Counted from the first letter of the stretch, positions 54,277-64,000 are shown. The stretch is 64,000 nucleotides of DNA from Streptomyces sp. NBC_00285 (GCF_036174265.1 NZ_CP108055.1:2914001-2978000), one strand, 5' to 3'. Notes: generated by a model from the sequence alone, not told the origin. Made by a program: numbers and translations.

Positions 54277-55260
54277 TCAGAAGCGGTACTGCTCGTCGTA
54301 CCCGTTCCCCTGGCCCTGCCCCTGGTTCTGCTCCTGACCGTTGTCCTGGTAGTACTGCTGCTCCTGCGGGAGTTCGGCGCCGTACTCGTCGGTGCGCTGC
54401 TGCGGCACCCACACGCCGCCGGCCGGGGTCTCGCCGCCGTACCCGGCGTACTGGTCCTGGCCGTAGTCCTGCGGGGCGAACTGCTGCTGACCGCCGTAGG
54501 AGGTGTCGTACGACCCCGCCCCGTAGGTCTGGGTGCCGATGTACGGGTCGGAGTAGGCGGCGTACTGCTGCTGCCCGGCCTGGTCGTAGCCGTACTGCTG
54601 CTGGTCGTAGCCGGAGTAGCCGTCGTAGCCGTACGTCTGGTCGGCGGCGGCCGCCGCGTACTGGTCCTGGCCCTGGTCCGCGGACCCGTAGGACTGGTCA
54701 CCGGCGTAGGCCTGATCGCTGTACACGCCGTAGGAGCCGGTGTCGTCGGGCAGGGGCTGGGGCTCGTAGACCGCGGCGCTCTCGGCGGCCGTGGGGCCGG
54801 CGGAGCGCGCGGGGGTGAAGACGTCGTCGCGGTCGTAGTCGTCGTCGTGCCCGTAGCCGACGCTGTCCGGCCGGCTCTGGTCGTATCCGGCCTCGTCGCC
54901 GTAGGCCGCGTCACCCGACTCCGGGTCGGAGACCCCCAGGCCGGACTCGTCGCGGCCGCGCTCCCGGCGGCTCTTCTTGCCGCCGGTCAGACCACCGAGC
55001 GCAGCCGGCGGGTTGACCGCCCAGCCCTGCTCGAAGCCGCGACGGAAGGACAGGGTGACGTAGGTCTGGCCGACCGCGAAGGCGATCGCGCCGAGCCCGA
55101 TGACGATCACCTGCGAGATCAGCACGCCGAGGACCACGCCGAGGAAGCCTGCGAAGGCGAGCACCCGCCAGCGCAGTCGTGCCTTGTACTGCAGCAGTAC
55201 CTCGCCGAGCAGCCACAGCGCGACGAATCCGAACGCGATGTAGAGGACCGTCCAGCCCAT
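54277..55260 (-). CDS. membrane protein with Tyr/Gln/Gly-rich prion-like C-terminal domain
   Basis: The 327-aa protein starts at ATG 55260 after GAGAGGGG. Two to three helices occupy residues ~3-80 (GWTVLYIAFGFVALWLLGEV, AFAGFLGVVLGVLISQVIVIG). The remaining ~240 residues are low-complexity and rich in Tyr, Gln, Gly, Asp and Ser (QQQYGYDQAGQQQYAAY, YGYDGYSGYD), with almost no hydrophobic residues. I recognise this as an actinobacterial hypothetical near metF with no assigned function. Composition resembles aromatic, phase-separating domains; that is inference. Confidence 0.85.
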   Translation of the reverse strand: MGWTVLYIAFGFVALWLLGEVLLQYKARLRWRVLAFAGFLGVVLGVLISQVIVIGLGAIAFAVGQTYVTLSFRRGFEQGWAVNPPAALGGLTGGKKSRRERGRDESGLGVSDPESGDAAYGDEAGYDQSRPDSVGYGHDDDYDRDDVFTPARSAGPTAAESAAVYEPQPLPDDTGSYGVYSDQAYAGDQSYGSADQGQDQYAAAAADQTYGYDGYSGYDQQQYGYDQAGQQQYAAYSDPYIGTQTYGAGSYDTSYGGQQQFAPQDYGQDQYAGYGGETPAGGVWVPQQRTDEYGAELPQEQQYYQDNGQEQNQGQGQGNGYDEQYRF

Positions 55261-55316
55261 GTACGCCCCTCTCCCAGTGACCGCTACGCAGTGTGTCGTA
55301 TGGCCGTGCGGCCGGT

Positions 55317-56275
<959 letters not shown>

Positions 56276-56370
56276 CCGAATCGGGGAAATTTGCCGGTTT
56301 TGTCGACTTGTTGTCCACCCTTCGGACACGCCTCGGACATACGGCGGGATCGTGGTGGCCCTCGGCGCGA

Positions 56371-57021
56371 CTACACCGGGTGTCGGAGTCGCTTCGCGAA
56401 CTCCGCCGCTGCCGCACCGGGGTCGTCCGCCTCGGTGATCGCCCGGACGACCACGACCCTGCGGGCGCCGGCCTCCAGGACCTCGTCGAGGTTGCCGAGG
56501 TCGATGCCGCCGATGGCGAACCAGGGGCGGTCGGTGCCGAGCGCGGCGGTGTACCGGACCAGGTCGAGGCCGGGCGCGTGCCGGCCGGGCTTGGTGGGGG
56601 TCGGCCAGCAGGGGCCGGTGCAGAAGTAGTCGACACCGCCCTGGACCGCGGCCGCGGCGGCCTCCGCCTCGGCGTGCGTGGAGCGGCCCACGAGGATGCC
56701 GTCGCCGAGGATCGCGCGGGCGGCGGGGACGGGGAGATCACCCTGGCCGAGGTGGAGTACGCCGGCCCCGGCCGCGTGGGCGACGTCGGCCCGGTCGTTG
56801 ACCGCGAGGAGCTTGCCGTGCCGGGCGCAGGCGTCGGCGAAGACCTTCAGGTGCTCCAGCTCCTCGGCCGCCTCCATGCCCTTGTCCCGCAGCTGCACGA
56901 TGTCGACGCCGCCGGCCAGGACCGCGTCCAGGAACTCGGCGAGGTCGCCCTGGCGGCTGCGGGCGTCCGTGCAGAGGTAGACGCGGGCGTCGGCCAGCTG
57001 GTCGCGGGCGGTGTCGGGCAT
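56371..57021 (-). CDS. thiE: thiamine-phosphate synthase
   Basis: The 216-aa TIM-barrel enzyme joins the pyrimidine and thiazole halves of thiamine. ATG 57021 follows a GGGGGAG site; longer upstream frames are not family-like. Motifs: [68 protein letters not shown]. No TPP riboswitch is seen before it, unlike the thiOSG operon on the opposite strand 2.6 kb away. Confidence 0.96.
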   Translation of the reverse strand: MPDTARDQLADARVYLCTDARSRQGDLAEFLDAVLAGGVDIVQLRDKGMEAAEELEHLKVFADACARHGKLLAVNDRADVAHAAGAGVLHLGQGDLPVPAARAILGDGILVGRSTHAEAEAAAAAVQGGVDYFCTGPCWPTPTKPGRHAPGLDLVRYTAALGTDRPWFAIGGIDLGNLDEVLEAGARRVVVVRAITEADDPGAAAAEFAKRLRHPV

Positions 57022-57115
57022 GCGTGTGTCTCCCCCGGGTCGGGCGGTGTACGGGCCGTGCGGGACCGTGGCCGTGGCCTCGGCGGTCACGGCCCGTACG
57101 ACGGTGTGGTTCGGA

Positions 57116-57487
57116 TCAGACGGCGAGCGCCTGGGCCCGGCGCTTCACCTCCGTACCGCGATTCTCGCTCAGGGCCTGCGCGGGGGTGCCGGGCAGGCTC
57201 TCGTCAGGGGTGAAGAGCCACTCCAGCATCTCCTCGTCGGAGAAGCCGTCGTCCCTCAGGAGCGTCAAGGTCCCGGCCAGGCCCTTGACGACCTTCTGCT
57301 CGGCCACGTCGATGAAGGCGGCGGGGACGTGCAGCGCGCGGTTCTCACCACGGCGTACGGCGATGAACTGGCCGTCCTTCATCAGCTGCCGCACACGCGT
57401 CACCTCGATGTCGAGCAGCTCCGCGATGTCGGGGAGGGTGAGCCAGGCAGGGACGAGTGCATCGGTCTTTGCGTCAATCTCGGTCAC
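57116..57487 (-). CDS. Rv2175c-like DNA-binding protein
   Basis: The 123-aa protein starts at GTG 57487 ([27 protein letters not shown]). A winged helix-turn-helix fills residues ~15-65 ([29 protein letters not shown]), and a helical C-terminal half follows ([29 protein letters not shown]). This matches mycobacterial Rv2175c, a DNA-binding substrate of the Ser/Thr kinase PknL. A kinase gene lies 4.7 kb away here. The N-terminal Thr residue corresponds in style to the phosphorylated tail. Confidence 0.88.
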   Translation of the reverse strand: MTEIDAKTDALVPAWLTLPDIAELLDIEVTRVRQLMKDGQFIAVRRGENRALHVPAAFIDVAEQKVVKGLAGTLTLLRDDGFSDEEMLEWLFTPDESLPGTPAQALSENRGTEVKRRAQALAV

Positions 57488-57883
57488 GGGATCAAGCCTG
57501 CCATCCCGCACTGACAGTCGGAAGCCGGGGCGCCTCCGGCGGGCGAACGAGGAGTGCGCGACCAGGCGCCGACGGACCGTTCCGGGCCGCCTCGGGCGAC
57601 GGCCGACACCTTGTCCGACAGTGGTTCGCCGGGCCCGGGCGGTACCGGACACGGCCGAGCACTGCCGTTGGACGACTCGCCTGCGCGCGGGCCACCCCGG
57701 CGGGCGAACGAGGCGTACCGCCGAGCCTCACCTCGACTCGCGGGCCGCCCCCGGCCAGTGAGCCGGGCGTGGGCAGCCGTGCCGCCGAGCCCCGACTCGG
57801 GCAAGGACCAGCGCCGGCGACCGGGTCGGCGGCGGGTTCACAGGGGCCGGGTGCTGCCGGGCTCGACGTGGCACCGCCGTCGC
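57488..57883. repeat. 396-nt intergenic region with direct repeats
   Basis: GGCGGGCGAACGAGG occurs twice in direct orientation (57538-57552 and 57699-57713), and a GCCGAGCC...GACTCG block also recurs (about 57720 and 57785). Open frames exist on both strands, but none has a ribosome site or known motif. I see no gene. Confidence 0.6.
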
Positions 57884-59104
57884 TCACGCCGTCGCCGCCT
57901 TCAGGGGCCTCGCCGGGTCCGCCAGCAGCTCCGGGCGCATTTCCGTGCCTGCCTCGATCAGGCGGCGCCCCTGGGCCAGGTCGCGCGGGCGGCCCACCGC
58001 CAGGAGGGCGACCAGGCGGTTCTCCCGGAGCCAGCACACCGTCCAGGCGGGGCCGGACGGCTCGCCGCGCCACAGGGTCGCGTCGGCGGACGCGTGGTGG
58101 CCGGCGTACTGGACGAAGCGGCCGAACTGCTCGGACCAGAAGTACGGGACCGGGTCGTAGACCGTGGGGGTCTCGCCCAGGATGTCGGCGGCCACCGTGC
58201 GCGGGCCCTGAAGGGCGTTGTCCCAGTGATGGACCAGCAGGCGCTCGCCGTACCTCCACGAAGGGAAGGAGGCGCAGTCACCGACCGCGTAGACGTCCGG
58301 CGCGGACGTGCGCAGCCGCTCGTCGGCGACCACCTCGCCGTGCGCGCCGAGCTCGATGCCGGAACCGGCGAGCCAGGCCGTGGCCGGCCGGGCGCCGATC
58401 CCGACCACGACCGCGCCCGCCGCCACCCGGGAACCGTCGTCGAGGACGACCGCGCCGGGCTCGACGCGCGCCACACGCGTGTGGGTGCGAAGGGAGGCGC
58501 CCGCGTCGGCGTACCAGGAGGCCATCGGCGCTGCCACCTCGGCGGGCAGCGCGCCCGCGAGCGGCCGGTCGGCGGCCTCCACGACCGTCACCGCGCAGCC
58601 CGACTCACGCGCGGCGGTGGCGAACTCGGCGCCGATCCACCCCGCACCGACGACCACGATGTCGTGCTGCAGGCGGAGCACCGGGCGCAGCCGCTCGGCG
58701 TCGTCCAGGGTGCGCAGCAGATGCACTCCGGGCACGCCCTCCGTGCCGGGCAGCCGGACCGGTTCGGCGCCGGTGGCGAGGACCAGGACGTCGTACGGCA
58801 CGGTCCCGGCCTCGGTGTCCAGCTCGTGCGCGTCGGGGCGCACGCCCAGGACCTCGCGGCCGAGCAGCAGCTCGATGCCGAGGGCCTCGAAGTCCACGTC
58901 GAAGGCGGAGCCCTCGGCCTTGCCGAGCAGGACCGCCTTGGACAGCGGCGGACGGTCGTAGGGCTGATGGGGCTCCGCGCCGATCACCGTCACGGTGCCC
59001 TTGAAGCCCTGCTCACGCAGAGCGACCGCGGACTGAACGCCGGCCATGCCCGCACCGACCACGACCACCCGCTGCTGCGCCTGCGCCTGCGTCTGCTCGC
59101 TCAT
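57884..59104 (-). CDS. FAD/NAD-dependent ferredoxin reductase-type oxidoreductase
   Basis: The 406-aa flavoprotein is taken from ATG 59104 (MSEQTQAQAQQRVVVVGAG); GTG 59128 would add 8 residues. The FAD motif is VVVVGAGMAGVQSA, and the NAD motif VVVGAGWIGAEFA. FAD contacts include PYDRPPLSK and YAVGDCASFPS. A C-terminal reductase domain is present (YFWSEQFGRFVQYAG). It is a rubredoxin/ferredoxin reductase-like enzyme; the redox partner is not encoded nearby. A palindrome-rich segment lies just upstream. Confidence 0.92.
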   Translation of the reverse strand: MSEQTQAQAQQRVVVVGAGMAGVQSAVALREQGFKGTVTVIGAEPHQPYDRPPLSKAVLLGKAEGSAFDVDFEALGIELLLGREVLGVRPDAHELDTEAGTVPYDVLVLATGAEPVRLPGTEGVPGVHLLRTLDDAERLRPVLRLQHDIVVVGAGWIGAEFATAARESGCAVTVVEAADRPLAGALPAEVAAPMASWYADAGASLRTHTRVARVEPGAVVLDDGSRVAAGAVVVGIGARPATAWLAGSGIELGAHGEVVADERLRTSAPDVYAVGDCASFPSWRYGERLLVHHWDNALQGPRTVAADILGETPTVYDPVPYFWSEQFGRFVQYAGHHASADATLWRGEPSGPAWTVCWLRENRLVALLAVGRPRDLAQGRRLIEAGTEMRPELLADPARPLKAATA

Positions 59105-59120
59105 TTGATCACCATAGTCA

Positions 59121-59140
59121 ACTGACAATCAGTCAGTCAG
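59121..59140. promoter_or_regulatory. TetR-type palindrome before the ferredoxin-reductase-like gene
   Basis: ACTGACAATCAGTCAGTCAG contains CTGAC-AATCA-GTCAG and ACTGA-CAA-TCAGT inverted repeats. It sits about 17 nt upstream of the ATG at 59104. It resembles the operator at 48184-48197 and shares ACTGACAATC exactly with 48124-48133. Confidence 0.5.
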
Positions 59141-59508
59141 GGGGCGTGCGCCGTGACCTGCTGCACAACCTCGTCGACCTGTTCCACCACGCTCGTCCCG
59201 CTGCCCGGCTGCGACTCCCACTCCCACGTCTCCTCCAACCGCACCCGGCCGTCGGGGCCTTCGACGACCGTCGAGAGACAGTGCCCGGAGGACGTCGTTC
59301 CGTCGTGCTTGAGCTGCACGTACCGGAAGTCGAGACGGTCTCCCGCGCGGGTGCCGACCAGATGCCCGCGGACGACGTCGCCGCCCGCGTAATCCGCCCA
59401 GATCGCCCCGTCCTGCTCGTGGTACGTGAACCGGGTCCGCGTACCCACCTGCCCCGGGGCCTGGTCGACCACCGGGGCGAGGACGAGGCCGTCCAGCGAG
59501 CGGGGCAT
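59137..59508 (-). CDS. small beta-barrel (lipocalin-like) protein, often labelled n-acetylglutamate synthase
   Basis: The 123-aa protein starts at ATG 59508 after GGGAG; ATG 59541 is an in-frame alternative. Its pattern (TRFTYHEQDGAIWADYAGGDVVRGHLVG, LDFRYVQLKHDG, GHCLSTVV, WEWESQPGSG) matches a widespread family that databases sometimes call n-acetylglutamate synthase with little support. There is no GNAT fold here. It diverges from the thiOSG operon; its stop codon lies in the palindrome before the next gene. The true role is unknown. Confidence 0.75.
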   Translation of the reverse strand: MPRSLDGLVLAPVVDQAPGQVGTRTRFTYHEQDGAIWADYAGGDVVRGHLVGTRAGDRLDFRYVQLKHDGTTSSGHCLSTVVEGPDGRVRLEETWEWESQPGSGTSVVEQVDEVVQQVTAHAP

Positions 59509-59562
59509 GGCGGCAGGCTCCCTTACTGAGGCGCGGAGCATAGGGCTAGGGTGGCCAACGTA

Positions 59563-59662
59563 GAGCACTCGCGGGAGCCCGGACGCACCGGGCTGAGAGG
59601 GAGGCTGGCGGCCTCCGACCGTACGAACCTGATCCGGGTCATGCCGGCGAAGGGAGGGGCTG
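59563..59662 (+). promoter_or_regulatory. TPP riboswitch (THI element) of thiO-thiS-thiG
   Basis: Conserved THI-box blocks are in order: CGGGAGCCC, GGGCTGAGAGGGAG, then ACCGTACGAACCTGATCCGG and GTCATGCCGGCGAAGGGA. This is the TPP aptamer. The last arm runs into the GGAGGGG ribosome site of thiO, so TPP binding should block translation. A TAGGGT at 59547-59552 is a likely -10. Confidence 0.96.
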
Positions 59663-59669
59663 GACGCCC

Positions 59670-60827
59670 ATGTCCTCAGGTACGTCAGACGTCCTCGTCG
59701 TCGGGGGCGGAATCATCGGCCTGGTCACGGCCTGGCGGGCCGCGCAACGCGGTTTCACCACGACCGTCGTGGACCCGGAGCCGGGCGGCGGGGCCGCCCA
59801 GGTGGCCGCAGGAATGCTGGCCGCCGTCACGGAACTGCACTACGGCGAGCAGACCCTGCTCAGCCTGAACCTCGCCTCGGCCCGCCGCTACCCCGACTTC
59901 GCGGCCGAGCTCACCGACCTCACCGGGCACGACCTCGGCTACCGCCGCTGCGGCACACTCGCCGTCGCCCTGGACGCCGATGACCGCGCCCACCTGCGCG
60001 AACTGCACACGCTGCAGCGGCAGTCGGGGCTGGAGTCGGAGTGGCTGTCCGGCCGGGAGTGCCGACGCCTGGAGCCGATGCTCGCGCCGGGGGTGCGGGG
60101 CGGGCTGCGGGTGGACGGCGACCACCAGGTCGATCCGAGGCGCCTCACGCGCGCGTTGCTGGCCGCGTGCGAAGGGGCGGGCGTGGTGTTCCACCGCGCG
60201 TGGGCCGCACACCTTCGTGTCGTACGGGACCGGGCCACCGGGATCACCACGACCGACGGCGCCGAACTGGACGCGGGGCAGGTGGTGCTCGCCGCCGGGA
60301 GTCTCAGCGGACGCCTGACGGGCGTCCCGGACGACGTACTGCCTCCCGTGCGGCCCGTGAAGGGGCAGGTGCTGCGACTGACCGTGCCCCCGCGGTACGC
60401 GCCCTTCCTGAGCCGTACCGTGCGGGCCGTCGTGCGCGGCAGCCAGGTCTACCTGGTGCCCCGGGAGAACGGCGAGCTGGTGGTCGGCGCGACCAGCGAG
60501 GAACTGGGCTGGGACACGACGGTCACCGCGGGCGGCGTGTACGAGCTGCTGCGGGACGCCCACGAACTGGTCCCCGGGATCACCGAGCTGCCGTTGACGG
60601 AGACCCGCGCGGGACTGCGCCCGGGCTCACCGGACAACGCCCCGCTGCTCGGTCCGACGGAACTGCCCGGCCTCCTGCTGGCCACGGGGCACTACCGCAA
60701 CGGCGTACTGCTGACGCCGGTCACCGGGGACGCGATGGCGCACGTCCTGACGACCGGTGAACTGCCGGAGGTGGCCCGCCCGTTCACCCCGAGGCGTTTC
60801 CTGAATCTCGTGGAGCAGCCGGCATGA
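59670..60827 (+). CDS. thiO: glycine oxidase ThiO
   Basis: The 385-aa FAD enzyme makes dehydroglycine for the thiamine thiazole. It starts at ATG 59670, 13 nt after the riboswitch ribosome site. The FAD motif is VLVVGGGIIGLVTAWRAA; the DAO-family core motifs RRYPDFAAEL, GGLRVDGDHQVDPRRL, VRPVKGQVLRL, YLVPRENGELVVGAT, GLRPGSPDNAPLLGP and GHYRNGVLLTPVTG are present. It overlaps thiS by 4 nt. Confidence 0.97.
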   Translation: MSSGTSDVLVVGGGIIGLVTAWRAAQRGFTTTVVDPEPGGGAAQVAAGMLAAVTELHYGEQTLLSLNLASARRYPDFAAELTDLTGHDLGYRRCGTLAVALDADDRAHLRELHTLQRQSGLESEWLSGRECRRLEPMLAPGVRGGLRVDGDHQVDPRRLTRALLAACEGAGVVFHRAWAAHLRVVRDRATGITTTDGAELDAGQVVLAAGSLSGRLTGVPDDVLPPVRPVKGQVLRLTVPPRYAPFLSRTVRAVVRGSQVYLVPRENGELVVGATSEELGWDTTVTAGGVYELLRDAHELVPGITELPLTETRAGLRPGSPDNAPLLGPTELPGLLLATGHYRNGVLLTPVTGDAMAHVLTTGELPEVARPFTPRRFLNLVEQPA

Positions 60828-61024
60828 ACATCTCCGTCAACGGGGAGCCGCGGGAGTGCGCCCCCGGCACGGCCCTCGACACCGTCGTGGGGGCGCTGGC
60901 CCCGGCACCCTCCGGAGTCGCCGCCGCGCTCAACGAGACCGTCGTCCCGCGCGCGCAGTGGGCCTCGACGTCCCTCGCCGAGGGCGACCGCGTGGAAGTC
61001 CTCACCGCCGTCCAAGGAGGCTGA
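60824..61024 (+). CDS. thiS: ThiS sulfur carrier protein
   Basis: The 66-aa ubiquitin-fold protein carries sulfur as a C-terminal thiocarboxylate. It begins MNISVNGEPRECAPG and ends with the diagnostic Gly-Gly (EVLTAVQGG). It overlaps thiO by 4 nt (ATGA) and is followed by thiG after 3 nt. Confidence 0.97.
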   Translation: MNISVNGEPRECAPGTALDTVVGALAPAPSGVAAALNETVVPRAQWASTSLAEGDRVEVLTAVQGG

Positions 61025-61825
<801 letters not shown>

Positions 61826-62177
61826 TCGGGCACGGGTGCCGACCGACCCCGGCTCTCGCTCACCGCCGCCGACCGAACACCGCCTCACCCCGGCCCTACC
61901 GCCCGCCACTACGCACGCCGGCGGGCACCCGCAACCGCACCACCAGCCCCCACCCGCAACCGCCGACCGAACACCGCCTCACCTGCCCAAACGGCCGCCA
62001 CTACGCCCACCCGGGGGCGCGGGGAACTGCGCGGCCGGCCCCCACCCGGCCGCAGCCGAACGGTCGCCGCAGCGGCGGAGGCGATCCGTGCGATCTGCGT
62101 CACAGGACGGCTGCAGTACCACCCCTATCCCGCCCGAACCGGATGGACTGTCAGCGGCGGCTCGTACACTCGCCTGC
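61826..62177. repeat. 352-nt intergenic region with direct repeats and a Streptomyces-type repeat core
   Basis: A 24-nt sequence at 61866-61889 recurs exactly at 61960-61983, and CCGCCACTACGC recurs at 61903 and 61995. The copies are ~93 nt apart, so this looks like a degenerate tandem pair. At 62009-62060 GGGGGCGCGGGGAACTGCGC, then GGCCGGCCCCCACC follow, an element I recall from many Streptomyces intergenic regions. No gene is supported. Confidence 0.6.
62165..62170 (+). promoter_or_regulatory. -10 element of the PASTA kinase gene
   Basis: TACACT at 62165-62170 lies 7 nt before the GTG at 62178. There is no ribosome site, so the kinase mRNA is probably leaderless. Confidence 0.6.
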
Positions 62178-64000
62178 GTGGATACGACCCTTCAGGACCC
62201 GTTGGTCGGGCAGGTGCTCGACGGCCGCTATCGCGTGGACGCGCGCATCGCGGTCGGCGGGATGGCCACGGTCTACCGGGCCGTGGACACCCGTCTGGAC
62301 CGGGTGCTCGCCCTCAAGGTGATGCACCCCGCGCTCGCGGCGGACGGCGTCTTCGTCGAGCGTTTCATCCGTGAGGCCAAGTCCGTCGCCCGGCTCGCCC
62401 ACCCCAACGTCGTGCAGGTCTTCGACCAGGGCACCGACGGGTCGTACGTCTACCTCGCCATGGAGTACATCGCCGGCTGCACGCTGCGGGACGTACTTCG
62501 CGAGCGCGGGGCGCTGCAGCCGCGCGCCGCCCTCGACATCCTGGAGCCGGTCCTCGCCGCCCTGGGCGCCGCCCACCGCGCCGGGTTCGTGCACCGGGAC
62601 ATGAAGCCGGAGAACGTCCTGATAGGGGATGACGGCCGGGTCAAGGTCGCCGACTTCGGGCTGGTGCGGTCCGTGAACACAGTGACGAGCACCACCGGAA
62701 CCGTCCTCGGCACGGTCTCGTACCTCTCGCCCGAGCAGATCGAGCAGCCCGGCACCGCCGACGCCCGCGTCGACGTGTACGCGTGCGGTGTCGTCCTGTA
62801 CGAGATGCTGACCGGCGACCTTCCGCACTCCGGCGAATCCCCCGCCATAGTGCTGTACAAGCACCTCCACGAGGACGTCCCGCCGCCCTCGGCCGTGGTC
62901 CCGGGACTGCCGTACGAACTGGACGAGCTGGTCGTGTCGGCCACCGCCCGCACCCCGGACCTGCGGCCGTACGACGCGGTGGCGCTGCTCGCGCAGACCC
63001 GCGAGGCGCACAGCAGGCTGAGCACCGACCAGCTGGACGCGGTGCCGCCGCAGGCGCTCGCCGCGGACTACGCGGGCGCCGAGAACCGCACGAGCGTGAT
63101 CCCGCGCACCCTGACCGTCCCGCGCCCGCTGCCGGTCAACGAGGACGAGCCGCGGTACCACCGCACCAGCCGCCTGGAGAGCCCTCCGCCCCTGCCGCCC
63201 CGGCGCGGACGATCGTCCGGCAGCTCACGGCGCGGCCCGCTCCTGATCGTCGCCGCGGTCCTGCTGGCCCTGGGCCTCGGGGCGGGTGTCTGGTACATCA
63301 ACTCCGGCCAGTTCACCCGGGTCCCGACCCTGCTGGCGAAGACCGAGGCACAGGCCCGGGACCGCCTGGACGGGGCCGGACTGGAGACCGGGAAGGTCAC
63401 CTACGCCTACAGCGACACCGTGAAGCGCGGCACCGTCATCAGAACCGACCCGGGGGTGGGTGTCCGGATACGGAACAACGACTCCGTGTCGATCACCATC
63501 TCCAAGGGCCCGCAGACCGTGAAGGTGCCCGATGTTCAGGGCGACGCACTGGGCACGGCGAAAGCCCGGTTGCGGACCGAGGGGCTCCAACCGGGCATGG
63601 TCACCCGGGAGTTCAGCGACGACGTCCCGAAGGGCTTCGTGATCAGCACGGACCCCGACGACGGCACCACGCTGCATGCCGGCTCCGCGATCGCACTCAC
63701 CGTCAGCAAGGGCGCCCCGGTCGACGTCCCGGACGTCACCGGCGAGAACCTGGAGGACGCGAAGGCCGACCTGGCGGAGGCAGGCCTGAAGGTGAAGGTC
63801 GCCGCCACCCGGGTCAACTCCGAGGACGACGCGGGCCAGGTCGCCCGGCAGAGCCCCGGCGAGGGCAGCCAGGCGGCCGACGGCGACACCGTCACGCTGA
63901 CGATCTCCAAGGGCCCCGAAATGGTCGAGGTCCCGGACGTCACCGGCGACAGCGTCGACGACGCGAAGGCTGAGCTGGAGGCCAAGGGCTTCCAGGTCGA
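62178..64000 (+). CDS. Ser/Thr protein kinase with PASTA repeats (partial)
   Basis: The frame starts at GTG 62178 and runs off the window after 607 codons. The kinase domain covers residues ~18-280: glycine loop AVGGMATVYRA, Lys47, HRDMKPEN with catalytic Asp141, DFG with Asp159, and an activation loop with several Thr (VNTVTSTTGTVLGT). A linker and one membrane helix (about 354-374) follow. Extracellular PASTA repeats begin near 382, 449, 515 and 583; the fourth is cut. PASTA kinases sense muropeptides or lipid II and phosphorylate growth and division proteins. Alternative name PknB/PknL-like. Confidence 0.96.
   Translation, partial: MDTTLQDPLVGQVLDGRYRVDARIAVGGMATVYRAVDTRLDRVLALKVMHPALAADGVFVERFIREAKSVARLAHPNVVQVFDQGTDGSYVYLAMEYIAGCTLRDVLRERGALQPRAALDILEPVLAALGAAHRAGFVHRDMKPENVLIGDDGRVKVADFGLVRSVNTVTSTTGTVLGTVSYLSPEQIEQPGTADARVDVYACGVVLYEMLTGDLPHSGESPAIVLYKHLHEDVPPPSAVVPGLPYELDELVVSATARTPDLRPYDAVALLAQTREAHSRLSTDQLDAVPPQALAADYAGAENRTSVIPRTLTVPRPLPVNEDEPRYHRTSRLESPPPLPPRRGRSSGSSRRGPLLIVAAVLLALGLGAGVWYINSGQFTRVPTLLAKTEAQARDRLDGAGLETGKVTYAYSDTVKRGTVIRTDPGVGVRIRNNDSVSITISKGPQTVKVPDVQGDALGTAKARLRTEGLQPGMVTREFSDDVPKGFVISTDPDDGTTLHAGSAIALTVSKGAPVDVPDVTGENLEDAKADLAEAGLKVKVAATRVNSEDDAGQVARQSPGEGSQAADGDTVTLTISKGPEMVEVPDVTGDSVDDAKAELEAKGFQV

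Noticed and set aside
57022..57115. TPP riboswitch before thiE
   Set aside because: None of the THI-box blocks are present in this 94-nt gap.
57484..57804. A 106-codon minus-strand frame (and overlapping plus-strand frames) in the repeat region
   Set aside because: No ribosome site, Arg/Pro/Gly-only composition and direct repeats; not supported as a gene.

Overview
The window is chromosomal DNA from a high-GC Gram-positive bacterium, almost certainly Streptomyces. The evidence is very high third-position GC, frequent GTG starts, the full Streptomyces-type dcw (division and cell wall) cluster, SepF and a glutamine/glycine-rich DivIVA, and a gene order (dnaE, phoD, lspA, ileS, divIVA, ftsZ to rsmH, metF, thiE, thiOSG) that I recall from Streptomyces chromosomes. 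It is core genome. I found no transposase, integrase, tRNA, rRNA, CRISPR array or prophage gene.

Region 1 (1-17.7 kb), housekeeping and envelope genes: a truncated NYN-domain protein, a 54-residue basic protein, dnaE (replicative polymerase), a DUF2252 protein, a small membrane protein, a membrane-anchored DsbA-like thioredoxin, a Tat-exported PhoD phosphatase, a dienelactone-hydrolase-like protein, an MscS channel, an SDR, a CPA1 antiporter, and a leftward run dksA-like, lspA, rluD-like, GNAT.

Region 2 (17.7-39.8 kb), division and wall synthesis: ileS sits behind a translational T-box riboswitch. Facing it is the leftward cluster rsmH-ftsL-ftsI-murE-murF-mraY-murD-ftsW-murG-ftsQ-ftsZ-pgeF-yggS-sepF-yggT-divIVA. 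The promoter-proximal end is near 39.8 kb (a good -35/-10 and a leader of about 220 nt). The last stop codon is followed by a strong hairpin at 21.6 kb. Together these genes make lipid II, polymerise septal peptidoglycan and position the Z ring and polar growth.

Region 3 (39.9-54.3 kb): beta-carbonic anhydrase; a moxR-DUF58-transglutaminase operon; DUF3040, methyltransferase and HEPN proteins; an operon of an ABC-like protein with a degenerate active site, a YhgE/Pip membrane protein and a TetR regulator, behind a perfect palindrome; a DUF4126 membrane protein; and a CrtI-like FAD oxidoreductase.

Region 4 (54.3-64 kb): a membrane protein with a Y/Q/G-rich tail, metF, thiE, an Rv2175c-like DNA-binding protein, a ferredoxin-reductase-type flavoprotein, a small lipocalin-like protein, a TPP riboswitch controlling thiO-thiS-thiG, and a PASTA Ser/Thr kinase cut by the window end.

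The points most worth following up are: an IleRS with a swapped GXHH signature (the form linked to mupirocin hyper-resistance) under T-box control; an ABC-like protein lacking the Walker A lysine, the LSGGQ signature and the catalytic glutamate, in an operon with YhgE/Pip and TetR; related palindromes at two loci; a DksA-type zinc finger on a histone-H1-like domain; and a prion-like membrane protein. Coordinates were derived by hand from the sequence. Family assignments come from motif recognition without database searches.
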